From assembly GCF_000021305.1 (NCBI RefSeq), contig NC_011772.1:5244001-5308000 (forward strand): 64,000 nt of DNA, in the 5' to 3' direction. Below are positions 9,420-18,837 of the stretch, piece by piece. The stretch comes from Bacillus cereus G9842. Lineage in GTDB: Bacteria > Bacillota > Bacilli > Bacillales > Bacillaceae_G. The notes beneath the pieces were generated by a model. The model was given only the letters and a program-made list of their open reading frames with translations, was not told the origin of the DNA and ran no database searches. The stretch's first letter is position 1. Each line of letters begins with the position of its first letter. The translations under genes were made by a program, and so were the position numbers.

Positions 9420-11471
9420 ATGGATCAAACTATGAATCCAAAACTTAAAAAATATAAACGTCTTTTCTTCACCGCAATGTTTTCTTGCGTCCTTTTCTTC
9501 GTTTTTTCTTTTTTTGTTATTATTATAGTTGCAAAAATTATGGGACCTCCTCCTGTTGCGGTCCCGCAAACAAGCGTCTTTTACGCAAACGATGATACCG
9601 TTATTGGACAAAGTAACGAAATTCAAAAACGTTACAATGTCTCTCTTAATGAAATTTCACCTTATGTAAAAGAAGCGACCCTTTCTATTGAAGATCAAAG
9701 ATTTTATAAACATCACGGCTTCGATTTAAAACGGATTGCAGGTGCAATTGTTGCTGATTTAAAAGCAATGGCAAAGGTACAAGGAGCTAGTACAATTACA
9801 CAACAATACGCGCGTAATCTGTATTTAGATCATGATAAAACGTGGAAACGGAAATTATTAGAGGCAATGTACACTGTCCGCCTTGAAGTAAACTATAATA
9901 AAAATCATATTTTAGAAGGATATTTAAATACAATTTATTACGGACATGGCGCTTATGGCATCGAAGCTGCGTCCCGTCTATATTTCGATAAAACAGCAAA
10001 AGAGTTAACATTAGCAGAAGCTAGTATGCTCGCAGGTATCCCAAAAGGACCAAGTGTCTATTCTCCCTTTTTGAAAGAGGATCGTGCTAAAGGACGACAA
10101 GCCCTCATATTAGATGAAATGGTAGAACAAGGATATATTACGAAGCAACAAGCAGCCTTAGCGAAGAAAGAGCCACTAACTTTTGCCTCATTAGATACGA
10201 AAAAAGTAGCAGAGGTCGCACCATATTTCCAAGATGCTGTACAAGCTTCACTTCTTCGTGATGTTGGATTAGACGAACAAGCTTTACAACGAGGTGGCTT
10301 GCGAATTTATACAACGCTAGACCCTAAACTACAAGCTGTAGCAGAACAAGCTGTAAAAGATCATATACCTGACACAACAAACATACAAACTGCTCTCGTC
10401 TCTATGAATCCAACGACAGGTGAAGTGGCTGCTCTTGTTGGCGGAACTGATTATACTACGAGTCAATTTAACAGGGCTACACAAGCCATCCGTCAGCCTG
10501 GTTCTACATTTAAGCCATTTCTATATTATGCGGCATTAGAACGAGGATTCACACCTGCTACGCGCTTAAAAAGCGAATATACTGTATTCACCTTAGGTGA
10601 CGGTGTTTCAAAGTATAAACCGAAGAACTATAAAGATTATTATGCCGATGATTTCGTAACGATGGCACAAGCTCTCGCAGTCTCTGATAACATATATGCT
10701 GTGAAAACGAATTTATTTTTAGGAGATGACGCGCTTGCAAAAACAGCGAAACAATTTGGAATTACAAGTGCATTAAAAGATGTGCCTTCTCTAGCTCTCG
10801 GTACATCACCAGTAAAACCAATTGAAATGGTCAACGCTTATAGCATGTTCGCAAACGGTGGAAAAGAAGTAAAACCTACTTTCATTCGCCGCATTATGGA
10901 TCATGAAGGAAATATATTATACGATGCTCATTTAGAGAGTAAACAAGTTCTCGACAAGAGCAAAGCGTTTGTAATGGAAGAAATGATGACTGGTATGTTT
11001 AATAAGAAACTAAGCAGTTATGCTGCTGTAACTGGCCAATCGATGTTATCAAAATTATCAAGAACATATGCCGGAAAATCTGGTTCTACTGAAACGGATA
11101 GTTGGATGATCGGATTTACTCCGCAAATCGTAACTGGTGTATGGGTCGGATACGATCAACCTAAATCTATTTCAAACGTAGCAGAACAAGGATATGCGAA
11201 GAAAATATGGACTGATACGATGGAGAAAGGCTTAGATGGACAGCCAAAAAAAGAATTTAAACAACCAGGTGACGTCGTAGCGGTTAATATCAACCCAGAG
11301 AACGGTAAAATTGCTACAAAAAATTGTCCTATTTCTGTGAAAATGTACTTCGCTAAAGGTACCGAACCGACTGAATATTGTATGGATCACGTCGATGATA
11401 AAGAAGAATTTGAAAAAACGACTGAAGAAAAGAAAAAAACAAGTTGGTGGAAAAAATATCTTCCTTGGTAA
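9420..11471 (+). CDS. pbpG: Class A penicillin-binding protein (PBP2d/PbpG-like)
   Basis: Bifunctional peptidoglycan glycosyltransferase and DD-transpeptidase of 683 residues, membrane anchored and acting outside the cell. A basic start is followed by one TM helix (about 16-39). The transglycosylase domain has catalytic Glu91 in EDQRFYKHHG. The transpeptidase has Ser362-x-x-Lys365 in PGSTFKPF, SDN at 422-424 and KSG at 553-555. The context beside ywhD, ywhC and speE-speB matches B. subtilis pbpG (ywhE), a sporulation-linked PBP. The gene symbol rests on that synteny. A bidirectional terminator follows. Confidence 0.9.
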   Translation: MDQTMNPKLKKYKRLFFTAMFSCVLFFVFSFFVIIIVAKIMGPPPVAVPQTSVFYANDDTVIGQSNEIQKRYNVSLNEISPYVKEATLSIEDQRFYKHHGFDLKRIAGAIVADLKAMAKVQGASTITQQYARNLYLDHDKTWKRKLLEAMYTVRLEVNYNKNHILEGYLNTIYYGHGAYGIEAASRLYFDKTAKELTLAEASMLAGIPKGPSVYSPFLKEDRAKGRQALILDEMVEQGYITKQQAALAKKEPLTFASLDTKKVAEVAPYFQDAVQASLLRDVGLDEQALQRGGLRIYTTLDPKLQAVAEQAVKDHIPDTTNIQTALVSMNPTTGEVAALVGGTDYTTSQFNRATQAIRQPGSTFKPFLYYAALERGFTPATRLKSEYTVFTLGDGVSKYKPKNYKDYYADDFVTMAQALAVSDNIYAVKTNLFLGDDALAKTAKQFGITSALKDVPSLALGTSPVKPIEMVNAYSMFANGGKEVKPTFIRRIMDHEGNILYDAHLESKQVLDKSKAFVMEEMMTGMFNKKLSSYAAVTGQSMLSKLSRTYAGKSGSTETDSWMIGFTPQIVTGVWVGYDQPKSISNVAEQGYAKKIWTDTMEKGLDGQPKKEFKQPGDVVAVNINPENGKIATKNCPISVKMYFAKGTEPTEYCMDHVDDKEEFEKTTEEKKKTSWWKKYLPW

Positions 11472-11507
11472 AAAAAATAGCTGACGGGCATCCGTCAGCT
11501 ATTTTTT
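11472..11507. terminator. Bidirectional terminator between pbpG and ywhD
   Basis: AAAAATAGCTGACGG pairs with CCGTCAGCTATTTTT around a GCAT loop, with T runs on both strands. Confidence 0.92.
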
Positions 11508-12015
11508 ATTCACTTAATAATGCACGGCGCAATTCTTCACCAGATTCGTTCCAAATTGCTTCATTATGTTCTTTCAAGAACGTACCAAGTACTTTTTTAG
11601 ATGATTCATCCATATGGTCAACCATAATGTGACGCTTCATTGATTTATCCATTTTGTTTACGTGTTCTGGAAGTGATTTATATCCGCGGCGAATCTCACG
11701 GTCAACTGTCATTTCACAAGCTGTTACACCTGCGTAATACGCACCTGTCGCAGTTCTTTCAATCGTTACCCAAACAAGCCAAAATGGTTTTCCGTTTGGA
11801 ACTTCATCTTTATTTGTTAAAAACTTAATACCTTTTTCTACTGTACTACGCGCATGCATCGCACCGATATCAACGAATGCAGTCTTCTCTAGTACATCAA
11901 CAAATACAGGTGAAATGTTTTCTAAGCTTAATGCCCCAACACCAAATCCACCATGTCCATCTGTTGAATCATTTTTCACGATATTAAAACCGATTTTTTT
12001 CTTTTTCTCTGTCAT
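11506..12015 (-). CDS. ywhD: YwhD family protein
   Basis: Conserved Bacillus protein of 169 residues with no assigned biochemical function. It has no signal peptide or membrane segment, starts MTEKKKKIGFNIVKNDSTDG and ends EELRRALLSE. Start 12015 is set by AGGAGG upstream; an in-frame codon at 12033 would precede it. It is the second gene of a ywhC-ywhD pair eight bases apart, next to pbpG as in B. subtilis, so co-expression with the M50 protease is likely. I recognise the family but cannot derive a role. Confidence 0.85.
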   Translation of the reverse strand: MTEKKKKIGFNIVKNDSTDGHGGFGVGALSLENISPVFVDVLEKTAFVDIGAMHARSTVEKGIKFLTNKDEVPNGKPFWLVWVTIERTATGAYYAGVTACEMTVDREIRRGYKSLPEHVNKMDKSMKRHIMVDHMDESSKKVLGTFLKEHNEAIWNESGEELRRALLSE

Positions 12016-12040
12016 ATGTAAAATCCTCCTCACTTAAAAA

Positions 12041-12715
12041 TTATAAAAGGCCAAAAATAGGCGCAATGATGCTATCTAAAAATACAAATACATGCGGAAT
12101 AACTACCTGAAAAATAGGTTGAATTGTGTAATTACTAAGCGGTGTAATAACGAGAATTAATAACGCAATTGCCCCGTATTTTTCATACTGTGTCATTTTC
12201 GCGCGAATATTTGCTGGTGCTAAATCTTCCACTACGCGATACCCATCAAGTGGTGGGATCGGTAATAAGTTAAATACAAGTAAAACGATATTCAGCATAA
12301 TAAAAATCTGGAAAAATTGAGCTAACGTATCTGCTACTGCAGATGGAATTGAGTATAATACACCAAATTTTAATAAGCTATACCAAATAATTAAACCAAT
12401 TGCACTTAAAATTAAGTTACTAATCGGCCCTGCAATTGAAACTAATATGCCTGCAAGACGCGGTCTTTTAAAGTTATATGGGTTAACAGGAACCGGTCTT
12501 GCCCAACCGAATCCAAGAATTAATACTGCAATCAAACCGATAGGGTCTAAATGAGCCATCGGTGATAACGTTAAACGCCCTTGTCTCTTTGCTGTATCGT
12601 CCCCAAATTTATATGCAACATATGCATGTGCAAATTCATGAACGGATAATGCAATAATAATCGCCATTGCTACCAACGGAATTTCGTGCAATGGATATCT
12701 AAATAACTGATCCAT
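12041..12715 (-). CDS. ywhC: Site-2-protease-type membrane metallopeptidase (M50, YwhC-like)
   Basis: Intramembrane zinc protease of 224 residues with about five to six hydrophobic segments. The HExxH metal site is in SVHEFAHAYVAYKFGD (about 25-40), and the third ligand is the Asp in NLLPIPPLDGYRVVEDL (about 150-166). Both are hallmarks of the compact M50 group without PDZ domain. GAGGAGATG-like Shine-Dalgarno sequence precedes the ATG. The substrate is unknown; the neighbouring ywhD and penicillin-binding protein hint at an envelope role only by association. Confidence 0.9.
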   Translation of the reverse strand: MDQLFRYPLHEIPLVAMAIIIALSVHEFAHAYVAYKFGDDTAKRQGRLTLSPMAHLDPIGLIAVLILGFGWARPVPVNPYNFKRPRLAGILVSIAGPISNLILSAIGLIIWYSLLKFGVLYSIPSAVADTLAQFFQIFIMLNIVLLVFNLLPIPPLDGYRVVEDLAPANIRAKMTQYEKYGAIALLILVITPLSNYTIQPIFQVVIPHVFVFLDSIIAPIFGLL

Positions 12716-12827
12716 ACTTCATCTCCTCTTCCATATGTCAAAAAAAGAAATTATTTGTTTTTTCGATTGTTCTTCCCCATAATCCGCTATAATAAGAGTG
12801 TAACTTACATAAAAGGAGCGATTGTAC

Positions 12828-13013
12828 ATGCCATACGTAACAGTGAAAATGCTAGAAGGACGCACAGAAGAACAAAAGAAAGCTCTTGCTGAGAAAGTAA
12901 CAGCAGCAGTAAGCGAAACAACTGGTGCTCCTGAAGAAAACATCGTTGTTTTCATCGAAGAAATGTCTAAAAACCATTATGCAGTTGGCGGAAAACGATT
13001 AAGCGACAAATAA
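12828..13013 (+). CDS. ywhB: 4-oxalocrotonate tautomerase family protein
   Basis: Small tautomerase of 61 residues forming homohexamers in this family. The mature protein begins with catalytic Pro1 (MPYVTVKML, the Met being removed). A conserved Arg (about residue 11 in the mature form) and the beta-alpha-beta pattern ending NIVVFIEEMSKNHYAVGGKR are visible. B. subtilis YwhB has this length and ketonises 2-hydroxymuconate-like enols in vitro; its cellular substrate is unclear. AAAGGAGCG precedes the chosen ATG at 12828. It is divergent from ywhC and followed by a terminator. Confidence 0.92.
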   Translation: MPYVTVKMLEGRTEEQKKALAEKVTAAVSETTGAPEENIVVFIEEMSKNHYAVGGKRLSDK

Positions 13014-13028
13014 TTTCAAGTTTTTTCA

Positions 13029-13055
13029 TAAGAAGTAGCCATTAGCTGCTTCTTA
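13029..13055 (+). terminator. Terminator after the tautomerase gene
   Basis: TAAGAAGTAGC and GCTGCTTCTTA arms around a short loop, followed by TTTCTTT; may also serve the convergent HD gene. Confidence 0.75.
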
Positions 13056-14357
13056 TTTCTTTCCTTCTAACAACTCAATAATTCTCTCTTTATATTTTCC
13101 TTTTCTTCCATCTTCATAGATTAAATCATGTGGATAGAATAACTTTTGATCCGTTCTTTTCTTACCTGTAATCGCCTCAACAATATCCGATTCACGTGAA
13201 AGCTCTCTAAGCTCTCCGTTTGGCATAAGAAGCAGGATTGGCAGACGCTCTTCTTCTTCTCCTGCACGATAAAAGTCATACGGTAAGTCCGATGTTGAAT
13301 CAACTACTAAATAATACTCCGGATCAAGTCCAATCTTTTTAAATAAACTACTTAACTCCATCCAATTATCTAAACCGTGTTTATCTGTAAACTCTACATA
13401 TTTAAATAGATTTCGATTCATAAAACGGCGACATAAATCGCTTAAAATTGGATCTTCTTCTTCCTGCCATACTTGGAAGTAGTAATACATAACGTTCTCG
13501 TCTAACTTTAAATAATCCTCTACTGTTACTTCTTCTTCAAATAAAGAATAGAAATGAACAGGATGATTTTTAAATGTGTAATACTTCTCGTGCAGTGATT
13601 TCGCACGGTGTAAAATCTTCGTTAAAATAACTTCTGCACTTCGCGTTACCGGATGGAAATATACTTGCCAATACATTTGATAACGACTCATAATGTAATG
13701 CTCAACAGCATGCATACCACTATTTTTAATGACTACTTGATTCCCATACGGACGCATTACACGCAGTATACGTTCCATATCGAAGTTTCCGTACTTTACG
13801 CCTGTAAAATAAGCATCTCTTAATAAATAATCCATACGATCCGCATCAATTTGACTCGAAATCATACTAATCGCTAATTTATTAGTAGACGTTTTTGCAA
13901 TTACATCTGCTACCTTTTGTGGAAACTCCTTATCAACACGACTTAATACATCATTAATCTCCGTATTGCCAACGATAATCTTTTGCGTAAATTTCTCATG
14001 ATCTAATGAAAATACTTTTTCAAACGAGTGAGAAAATGGGCCGTGGCCGACATCATGAAGTAATGCCGCACATAAACATAACAATCTATCTTCAGCATTC
14101 CAATTTGGTCTGCCATCAAACACATCATCAATCATACGACGAATAATTTCGTATACACCTAACGAATGAGTAAAGCGACTATGCTCTGCACCGTGAAATG
14201 TAAAAAATGTCGTTCCAAGCTGCTTAATACGGCGCAAGCGTTGAAATTCTTTCGTTCCGATTAAATCCCAAATAACACGATCACGCACGTGCACATATTT
14301 ATGTACTGGGTCTTTAAACACTTTTGTTTCGCTGAGTTTGTCGTTTAAATATACCAC
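13053..14357 (-). CDS. ywfO: HD-domain phosphohydrolase, YwfO-like (probable dNTPase)
   Basis: Cytoplasmic metal-dependent phosphohydrolase of 434 residues. HD-domain ligands are His64 in RFTHSLGVYE, His101-Asp102 in LLHDVGHGPFSH, and a later Asp in QIDADRMDYLLRDAYFTG. This layout and the N-terminal DPVHKYVHV and EFQRLRRIKQLG motifs match YwfO/EF1143-type deoxynucleotide triphosphohydrolases, which degrade dNTPs in Firmicutes. Nucleotide specificity is inferred from the family. The gene stands alone between convergent and divergent neighbours; B. subtilis has it beside rsfA. Confidence 0.88.
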   Translation of the reverse strand: MVYLNDKLSETKVFKDPVHKYVHVRDRVIWDLIGTKEFQRLRRIKQLGTTFFTFHGAEHSRFTHSLGVYEIIRRMIDDVFDGRPNWNAEDRLLCLCAALLHDVGHGPFSHSFEKVFSLDHEKFTQKIIVGNTEINDVLSRVDKEFPQKVADVIAKTSTNKLAISMISSQIDADRMDYLLRDAYFTGVKYGNFDMERILRVMRPYGNQVVIKNSGMHAVEHYIMSRYQMYWQVYFHPVTRSAEVILTKILHRAKSLHEKYYTFKNHPVHFYSLFEEEVTVEDYLKLDENVMYYYFQVWQEEEDPILSDLCRRFMNRNLFKYVEFTDKHGLDNWMELSSLFKKIGLDPEYYLVVDSTSDLPYDFYRAGEEEERLPILLLMPNGELRELSRESDIVEAITGKKRTDQKLFYPHDLIYEDGRKGKYKERIIELLEGKK

Positions 14358-14454
14358 TTTCCGACATCCCCCTTTCTTTACTACATTCTTACTTTATATT
14401 ATAAACGAAATGAGAAACAGAAAGAAATGAAAGACTGTATTAATTCCCTTTATA

Positions 14455-14492
14455 AAAAGAAAAAATCACCTTTACCGAAGTAAAAGTGATTT
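14455..14492 (-). terminator. Terminator of the siderophore importer genes
   Basis: Minus strand AAATCACTTTTAC pairs with GTAAAGGTGATTT around TTCG, then a T-rich tail. Confidence 0.88.
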
Positions 14493-14502
14493 CCTTTATA
14501 CA

Positions 14503-15441
14503 TTATTTACCTAAAACGAATTCAGCAACTTCGTCTAAGATCATATCTTTCCCTAATGGGAAGTAACCTTTGTTTAAGTCTTCATTTTTAATTGTAAATA
14601 CGTGGTTGTTTTTAACAGCGTTCATGTTTTTCCAAATTGATTCTTCTTGGAATTCTTTTAAGCGCTGAGAACCGTCACCAGTTGTAAATACGAATAAGTA
14701 ATCTGGGTTGTAATCGATTAAAGCTTCTTTTTGTACTTGTACTAACGGTTTATCAGTTGGTGTACCTTTAACTGCTGGTAGTTTTAAATCATTAAAGATT
14801 ACGCTACCGTAACCGTAGTCACCGTATACGCGGAAAGCATTTGGATATGCAGCCATTTTCATAAATGTTGCTTCACCAGTTTTAGCGACGATTTTGTCAT
14901 GTAATTTGCTTGCTTTTTCATCATACTTTTTGAACCATTCTTTTGTTTCTTTTTCTTTACCGAAGATTTGACCTACTTCTTGGAATTTTGGACGCCATTG
15001 ATCTAATGGAGTGTTTAACATAACTGTTGGTGCAATTTTAGATAATTGATCATAAATCTTTTCTTGACGATTATTTACAAGAATTAAATCTGGTTTTGCA
15101 GCAGCTACTGCTTCGATGTTAATTTTATCGCCCCAAGCAGAACCAACTGGTTTAACGTCTTTTAGTTTCTTTTCAATATGTGCATCAATTTTTTCTTGAG
15201 ATGTATTAGCAGTAATAACCGGTTTCATACCGAAAATTAATAATTCTTCTGTTGAACCACTAAGGTCAGCAATTTTCTTTGGATTTGCAGGAATTTTAAT
15301 TTCCCCTTTTGCATGTTTTACAGTGCGCTCTTCAGTCTTTGCATCTGCTTTCTTTTCTTCTTCTTTGTTAGAACAAGCTGCAAATAGTACAGAAGTCACA
15401 ACTAGTACCATTGCTAATAGTGCCATTTTAAAATTCTTCAT
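14503..15441 (-). CDS. Siderophore ABC transporter substrate-binding lipoprotein
   Basis: Extracellular solute-binding lipoprotein of 312 residues. The signal peptide MKNFKMALLAMVLVVTSVLF ends in a lipobox with Cys23 (FAAC), followed by a Lys/Glu-rich linker. The class III periplasmic-binding fold shows PKKIADLSGSTEELLIFG near the start and AAAKPDLILVNNR in the N lobe. It lies downstream of the two FecCD permeases and ATPase on the same strand, consistent with an iron-siderophore importer of the YfiY or FeuA kind; the ligand is not readable. A 190-base structured gap separates it from the ATPase gene. Confidence 0.9.
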   Translation of the reverse strand: MKNFKMALLAMVLVVTSVLFAACSNKEEEKKADAKTEERTVKHAKGEIKIPANPKKIADLSGSTEELLIFGMKPVITANTSQEKIDAHIEKKLKDVKPVGSAWGDKINIEAVAAAKPDLILVNNRQEKIYDQLSKIAPTVMLNTPLDQWRPKFQEVGQIFGKEKETKEWFKKYDEKASKLHDKIVAKTGEATFMKMAAYPNAFRVYGDYGYGSVIFNDLKLPAVKGTPTDKPLVQVQKEALIDYNPDYLFVFTTGDGSQRLKEFQEESIWKNMNAVKNNHVFTIKNEDLNKGYFPLGKDMILDEVAEFVLGK

Positions 15442-15552
15442 GTTCCCACTCCTTCTAGCTGTATTTATCTTATAAGTTACAATGAACTATAAGAAACAAG
15501 TATAACAATTAATTTATATATATTTATTAATTGTTGTTAATAACCCATTCTA

Positions 15553-15626
15553 ACGGGCGTTCAACTTCCCATTCTTATATAAGAAGCTCAACGTCCATTA
15601 GAAGTCCCCCCTCTTCACGAGGGGGT
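15553..15626 (-). promoter_or_regulatory. Two stacked hairpins between ATPase and binding-protein genes
   Basis: Immediately after the ATPase stop comes a GC-rich hairpin (CCCCCTC/GAGGGGG, 15606-15626). A longer imperfect stem follows, with arms near TAACGGGCGTTCAACTTC and GAAGCTCAACGTCCATTA (15553-15603) and the palindrome CTTCTTATATAAGAAG by the loop. No T run follows, so mRNA processing or stabilisation, or a decayed repeat, is more likely than full termination. Confidence 0.5.
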
Positions 15627-15631
15627 TCTAC

Positions 15632-16444
15632 TTATGCTTTTTTACGCAATTGATTACTAATCATCGCTAAATCATATGTTAAACAAATTGGCTTACAGTT
15701 TACTGGACAAGGAACGATTTGAGCTTCAATCTCAAATACACTGCGAAGTGTTTCACTTGTCATAACTTCATCTGGCGTTCCTTGTTTCATTAACTTACCT
15801 GCTTTTAATGCAATCATATGATCTGAGAAACGAGAAGCGTGGTTTAAGTCATGGATAACCATAACAATCGTTCTACCTTCTTCTTCATTTAATTTTTTCA
15901 ATAAGTTTAATACTTCTAATTGATGAGCCATATCTAAGTACGTTGTTGGTTCATCCAATACAAGTAATTCTGTTCCTTGTGCAAGGGCCATCGCAATCCA
16001 TACACGTTGACGTTGCCCGCCTGATAACGCCTCTGCTGAACGATTTGCGAATTCTGTCATTCCCGTCACTTCAAGTGCCCAATGAATGTAACGATAATCC
16101 TCTTCTTTCAACGTTCCAAATCCTTTTTGATGAGGAAAACGTCCATATGAAACAAGTTCAAACACAGTAAGGCCAGTTGGCACTTCTGCAGTCTGTGGTA
16201 AAATCGCCATTTTCTTTGCGATTTCTTTTGTTGGTTGTTTCTCGATTGCTTTTCCGTCAAGATAAACAGTACCTTTTTTCGCCTTCAAAATACGAGAAGC
16301 CGTTTTTAATAATGTGGACTTCCCACAACCATTTGGTCCAATAATTGTTGTAATTTTCCCTTCCGGAATTTCAACTGTTAATCCATCAATAATTAACCCT
16401 TCATTATAGCCAACAGATACCGCATCAACTGCTAAAGTTGCCAT
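15632..16444 (-). CDS. Siderophore ABC transporter ATPase
   Basis: Cytoplasmic nucleotide-binding subunit of 270 residues that powers ferric-siderophore import. Walker A is GPNGCGKST (about 37-45), the Q-loop lies in LPQTAEVP, the signature is LSGGQRQRV, Walker B is LLVLDEPTTYLD and the switch His is in VIHDLNHA. This is the FepC/YusV pattern. The C-terminal tail carries CPVNCKPICL, three Cys that are unusual in this family and could be worth attention. It begins 15 bases after the second permease gene, so it is in the same operon. Confidence 0.93.
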   Translation of the reverse strand: MATLAVDAVSVGYNEGLIIDGLTVEIPEGKITTIIGPNGCGKSTLLKTASRILKAKKGTVYLDGKAIEKQPTKEIAKKMAILPQTAEVPTGLTVFELVSYGRFPHQKGFGTLKEEDYRYIHWALEVTGMTEFANRSAEALSGGQRQRVWIAMALAQGTELLVLDEPTTYLDMAHQLEVLNLLKKLNEEEGRTIVMVIHDLNHASRFSDHMIALKAGKLMKQGTPDEVMTSETLRSVFEIEAQIVPCPVNCKPICLTYDLAMISNQLRKKA

Positions 16445-16459
16445 ACAAAAAGCCTCCCT

Positions 16460-17476
16460 TTATTTTGTCCTCATAAGTAAGTATATGAAATATGGTGCAC
16501 CAATTACAGAAATAACAAGACCGACCGGTATTTCTGAAGTTGTTAACACGCTTCTTGAAATTACGTCTGCGAATAAGAGTAAAAACGTCCCTATTAGTGC
16601 AGCAGTAGGCAGCATAATTTGATGTTTACCACCAACAAGGCGCCTCGCTAAATGCGGAGCCATTAAACCGATAAAACCAATTCCTCCGGCAACAGCGACA
16701 GATGCACCAGCTAAGCAAACTGCAATAAATAATAATTTACGTCTTTCCTTTTCTACATTTAAACCAAGACCAACTGCTGTAGAATCGCCTAGGTTCATTA
16801 CATTTAATATGTGCGCCTTACTAATAGCAAGTGGCAAGAAAATAACCATCCATGGAAGTACACTTAGCACGAACTTCCAATCTGTTCCCCATAAACTTCC
16901 TGCTAACCAAATCGTAGCAAAACGAAAATCGTTAGATGTCATCTTCATAGAAAAAATTAAACTAACAGCACCAAACCCGGCTGCAACAGCGATACCAACT
17001 AGTATTAATCTCGTTGATGAAACGCCGTCTTTCCATGCTAGTAAATAAATAATAACCGCCGCTAATATTGCACCAACCAACGCGAAGAATGGAAGGATAA
17101 ATACAGATAAAAATGTACCAGTCCCAACTTTTCCAAAGAAAAAGTAGACGAATATAACAACTGTTAATCCCGCTCCAGCGTTAATACCGATAATACCTGG
17201 ATCAGCAAGTGGATTTCGTGATAATCCTTGCAAAATCGCACCTGACATCGCTAAAGCAGATCCGACTAGTATAGCAATCACCATACGCGGCATGCGGAAT
17301 TCAAATAAAATAACAGACTGATCTTCAGCCCCTATTCCAACCAATGACTTTAATACGTCCATTGGCGGTATTTTAAAAGTTCCTGTATTTAAACTAATAA
17401 GAAATATAGAAACGATTAGTCCTACTAAAATCGTTAATATAGAAATGTTCTTTTTTGTTAAGACACTCGTCCTCAC
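16460..17476 (-). CDS. Siderophore ABC transporter permease (FecCD type)
   Basis: Membrane permease of 338 residues with about ten TM helices. Family motifs are LRMPR-like FEFRMPRMVIAILVGSALAMSGAILQGLSRNPLADPGIIGINAGA and GGIGFIGLMAPHLARRLVG, the latter near the ATPase-coupling loop. Its start overlaps the stop of the upstream permease gene (17473), giving translational coupling of the heterodimer partners. A shorter start at MRTS is used here. Together with the other permease it forms the channel for an iron chelate. Confidence 0.93.
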   Translation of the reverse strand: MRTSVLTKKNISILTILVGLIVSIFLISLNTGTFKIPPMDVLKSLVGIGAEDQSVILFEFRMPRMVIAILVGSALAMSGAILQGLSRNPLADPGIIGINAGAGLTVVIFVYFFFGKVGTGTFLSVFILPFFALVGAILAAVIIYLLAWKDGVSSTRLILVGIAVAAGFGAVSLIFSMKMTSNDFRFATIWLAGSLWGTDWKFVLSVLPWMVIFLPLAISKAHILNVMNLGDSTAVGLGLNVEKERRKLLFIAVCLAGASVAVAGGIGFIGLMAPHLARRLVGGKHQIMLPTAALIGTFLLLFADVISRSVLTTSEIPVGLVISVIGAPYFIYLLMRTK

Positions 17477-18528
17477 ATCTTTCCTCTCCCTTCATTACGT
17501 GCTAAGTAGAGGAAGAATGGAACCCCAATTAGCGCTGTAATTGCTCCAATTGGCGTTTCAAATGGCGGGTTAATAACGCGAGATAACATATCTGCACATT
17601 CAATTAACAGCCCGCCTAAGACCGCAGAACATGGAATAACCCATCTATAGTCCGAGCCTACAAGGAAACGAGTCATATGCGGGATTACAAGACCAACAAA
17701 TCCAACTGATCCTGCCATGGAAACTGCGGAACCCGTTAAAACAAGAACAAGTACTGTTCCGATAAATTTAATTAATGTCGTATTTTGACCAAGTCCAATC
17801 GCAATTTCTTCACCGAAGCTCAAAATTGTAATATATCTCGACATCATAATTGCGATAAAAAGACAAACAAGGCCAATTGGCACTAACATATTAATACTTT
17901 GCCATTTCACTCCAGCAACTCCGCCTGCATTCCACATGCTCACCTCTTGAGCAAGATTAAAATACAATGCAATTCCAGATGAAATTGCCCCTAATAAAGC
18001 ACTAATAGCTGCACCTGCTAAAGCTAATTTCACAGGTGTTAATCCACCTGGTGAAGAAGACCCAATTCCATATACAATGCTTGCACCAAACGCAGCTCCA
18101 ATAAAAGATGCAATAACAAACATCAAATAAGGTGAATTAGGAAAAAATGCATACATAATTGCAATTCCAAATACTGCACCATCTGTAATCCCCATTAACG
18201 ATGGTGAAGCAAGTGGATTTCGCGTCATGCCTTGCATAATTGCTCCTGATACCGCTAAAAAGGCACCTGCAACTACGCCCCCTATTGCTCTAGGCATGCG
18301 AAGCTCTTGAATTACGTTATGATGTGTAATAGATCCATCAAACTGAAATACAGCTTGCCATACAGTCTTTAAACTAATATCTGCAGCCCCAAAAGAAATA
18401 GAAACTGCCATGCTTAAAGCTAACAAAACTGTACCCGCTACTAAAATAATAGAAGCAATGAGCGGTCTGCTCTTAATCTCTTTAACATTCTCTTCTTGCT
18501 GTTCTATACTGCTTGCGCTCGCTTCCAT
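17473..18528 (-). CDS. Siderophore ABC transporter permease (FecCD type), first gene
   Basis: First gene of the importer operon, 351 residues. After a polar N-terminus (MEASASSIEQQEENVKEIKS) come about ten TM helices with the FecCD motifs RMPRAIGGVVAGAFLAVSG, QGMTRNPLASPSLMGITDGA and GSVGFVGLVIPHMTRFLVG. It is homologous to the following permease, with which it would form a heterodimer. A Fur box lies about 95-110 bases upstream of the ATG, consistent with iron-repressed expression. Confidence 0.93.
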   Translation of the reverse strand: MEASASSIEQQEENVKEIKSRPLIASIILVAGTVLLALSMAVSISFGAADISLKTVWQAVFQFDGSITHHNVIQELRMPRAIGGVVAGAFLAVSGAIMQGMTRNPLASPSLMGITDGAVFGIAIMYAFFPNSPYLMFVIASFIGAAFGASIVYGIGSSSPGGLTPVKLALAGAAISALLGAISSGIALYFNLAQEVSMWNAGGVAGVKWQSINMLVPIGLVCLFIAIMMSRYITILSFGEEIAIGLGQNTTLIKFIGTVLVLVLTGSAVSMAGSVGFVGLVIPHMTRFLVGSDYRWVIPCSAVLGGLLIECADMLSRVINPPFETPIGAITALIGVPFFLYLARNEGRGKM

Positions 18529-18619
18529 CCCTCAACCATCCTAACCAACAACATATATTTATTAAAATGAAATTTATTCTCAAATAGTAATAAAAAAATT
18601 AGGTGAATTGTTATTTTCC

Positions 18620-18640
18620 TGATAATGATTCTCAGAATCA
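18620..18640. promoter_or_regulatory. Fur box
   Basis: Two overlapping 7-1-7 inverted repeats offset by six bases: TGATAATGATTCTCA (18620-18634, one mismatch to TGATAATNATTATCA) and TGATTCTCAGAATCA (18626-18640, a perfect dyad). This overlapping pair is the classic Bacillus Fur operator and precedes a siderophore importer. Confidence 0.88.
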
Positions 18641-18806
18641 GACACTTCTATTCTACCTATCGCTTTAAAAGACTGTCAACCATTATTTTGAAATACAAAT
18701 TTATATAAATTAGAACTTTAATACAAAAGTTATATCCATCCTTTAGAAAACGTTCGTCCACACAAGAGCACTTTCGCAGAATAAATCGTTCCTCTTATGG
18801 GCATAA

Positions 18807-18837
18807 AAAAGAAGAGTAATCTTTTCACTCTTCTTTT
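18807..18837 (-). terminator. Terminator of the DUF1450 gene
   Basis: AAAAGAAGAGT pairs with ACTCTTCTTTT; T run on the minus strand. Confidence 0.8.

Noticed and set aside
13186..13200. parS-like TTCACGTGAAA in ywfO
   Set aside because: Outer positions of the consensus do not match and it lies in coding sequence.
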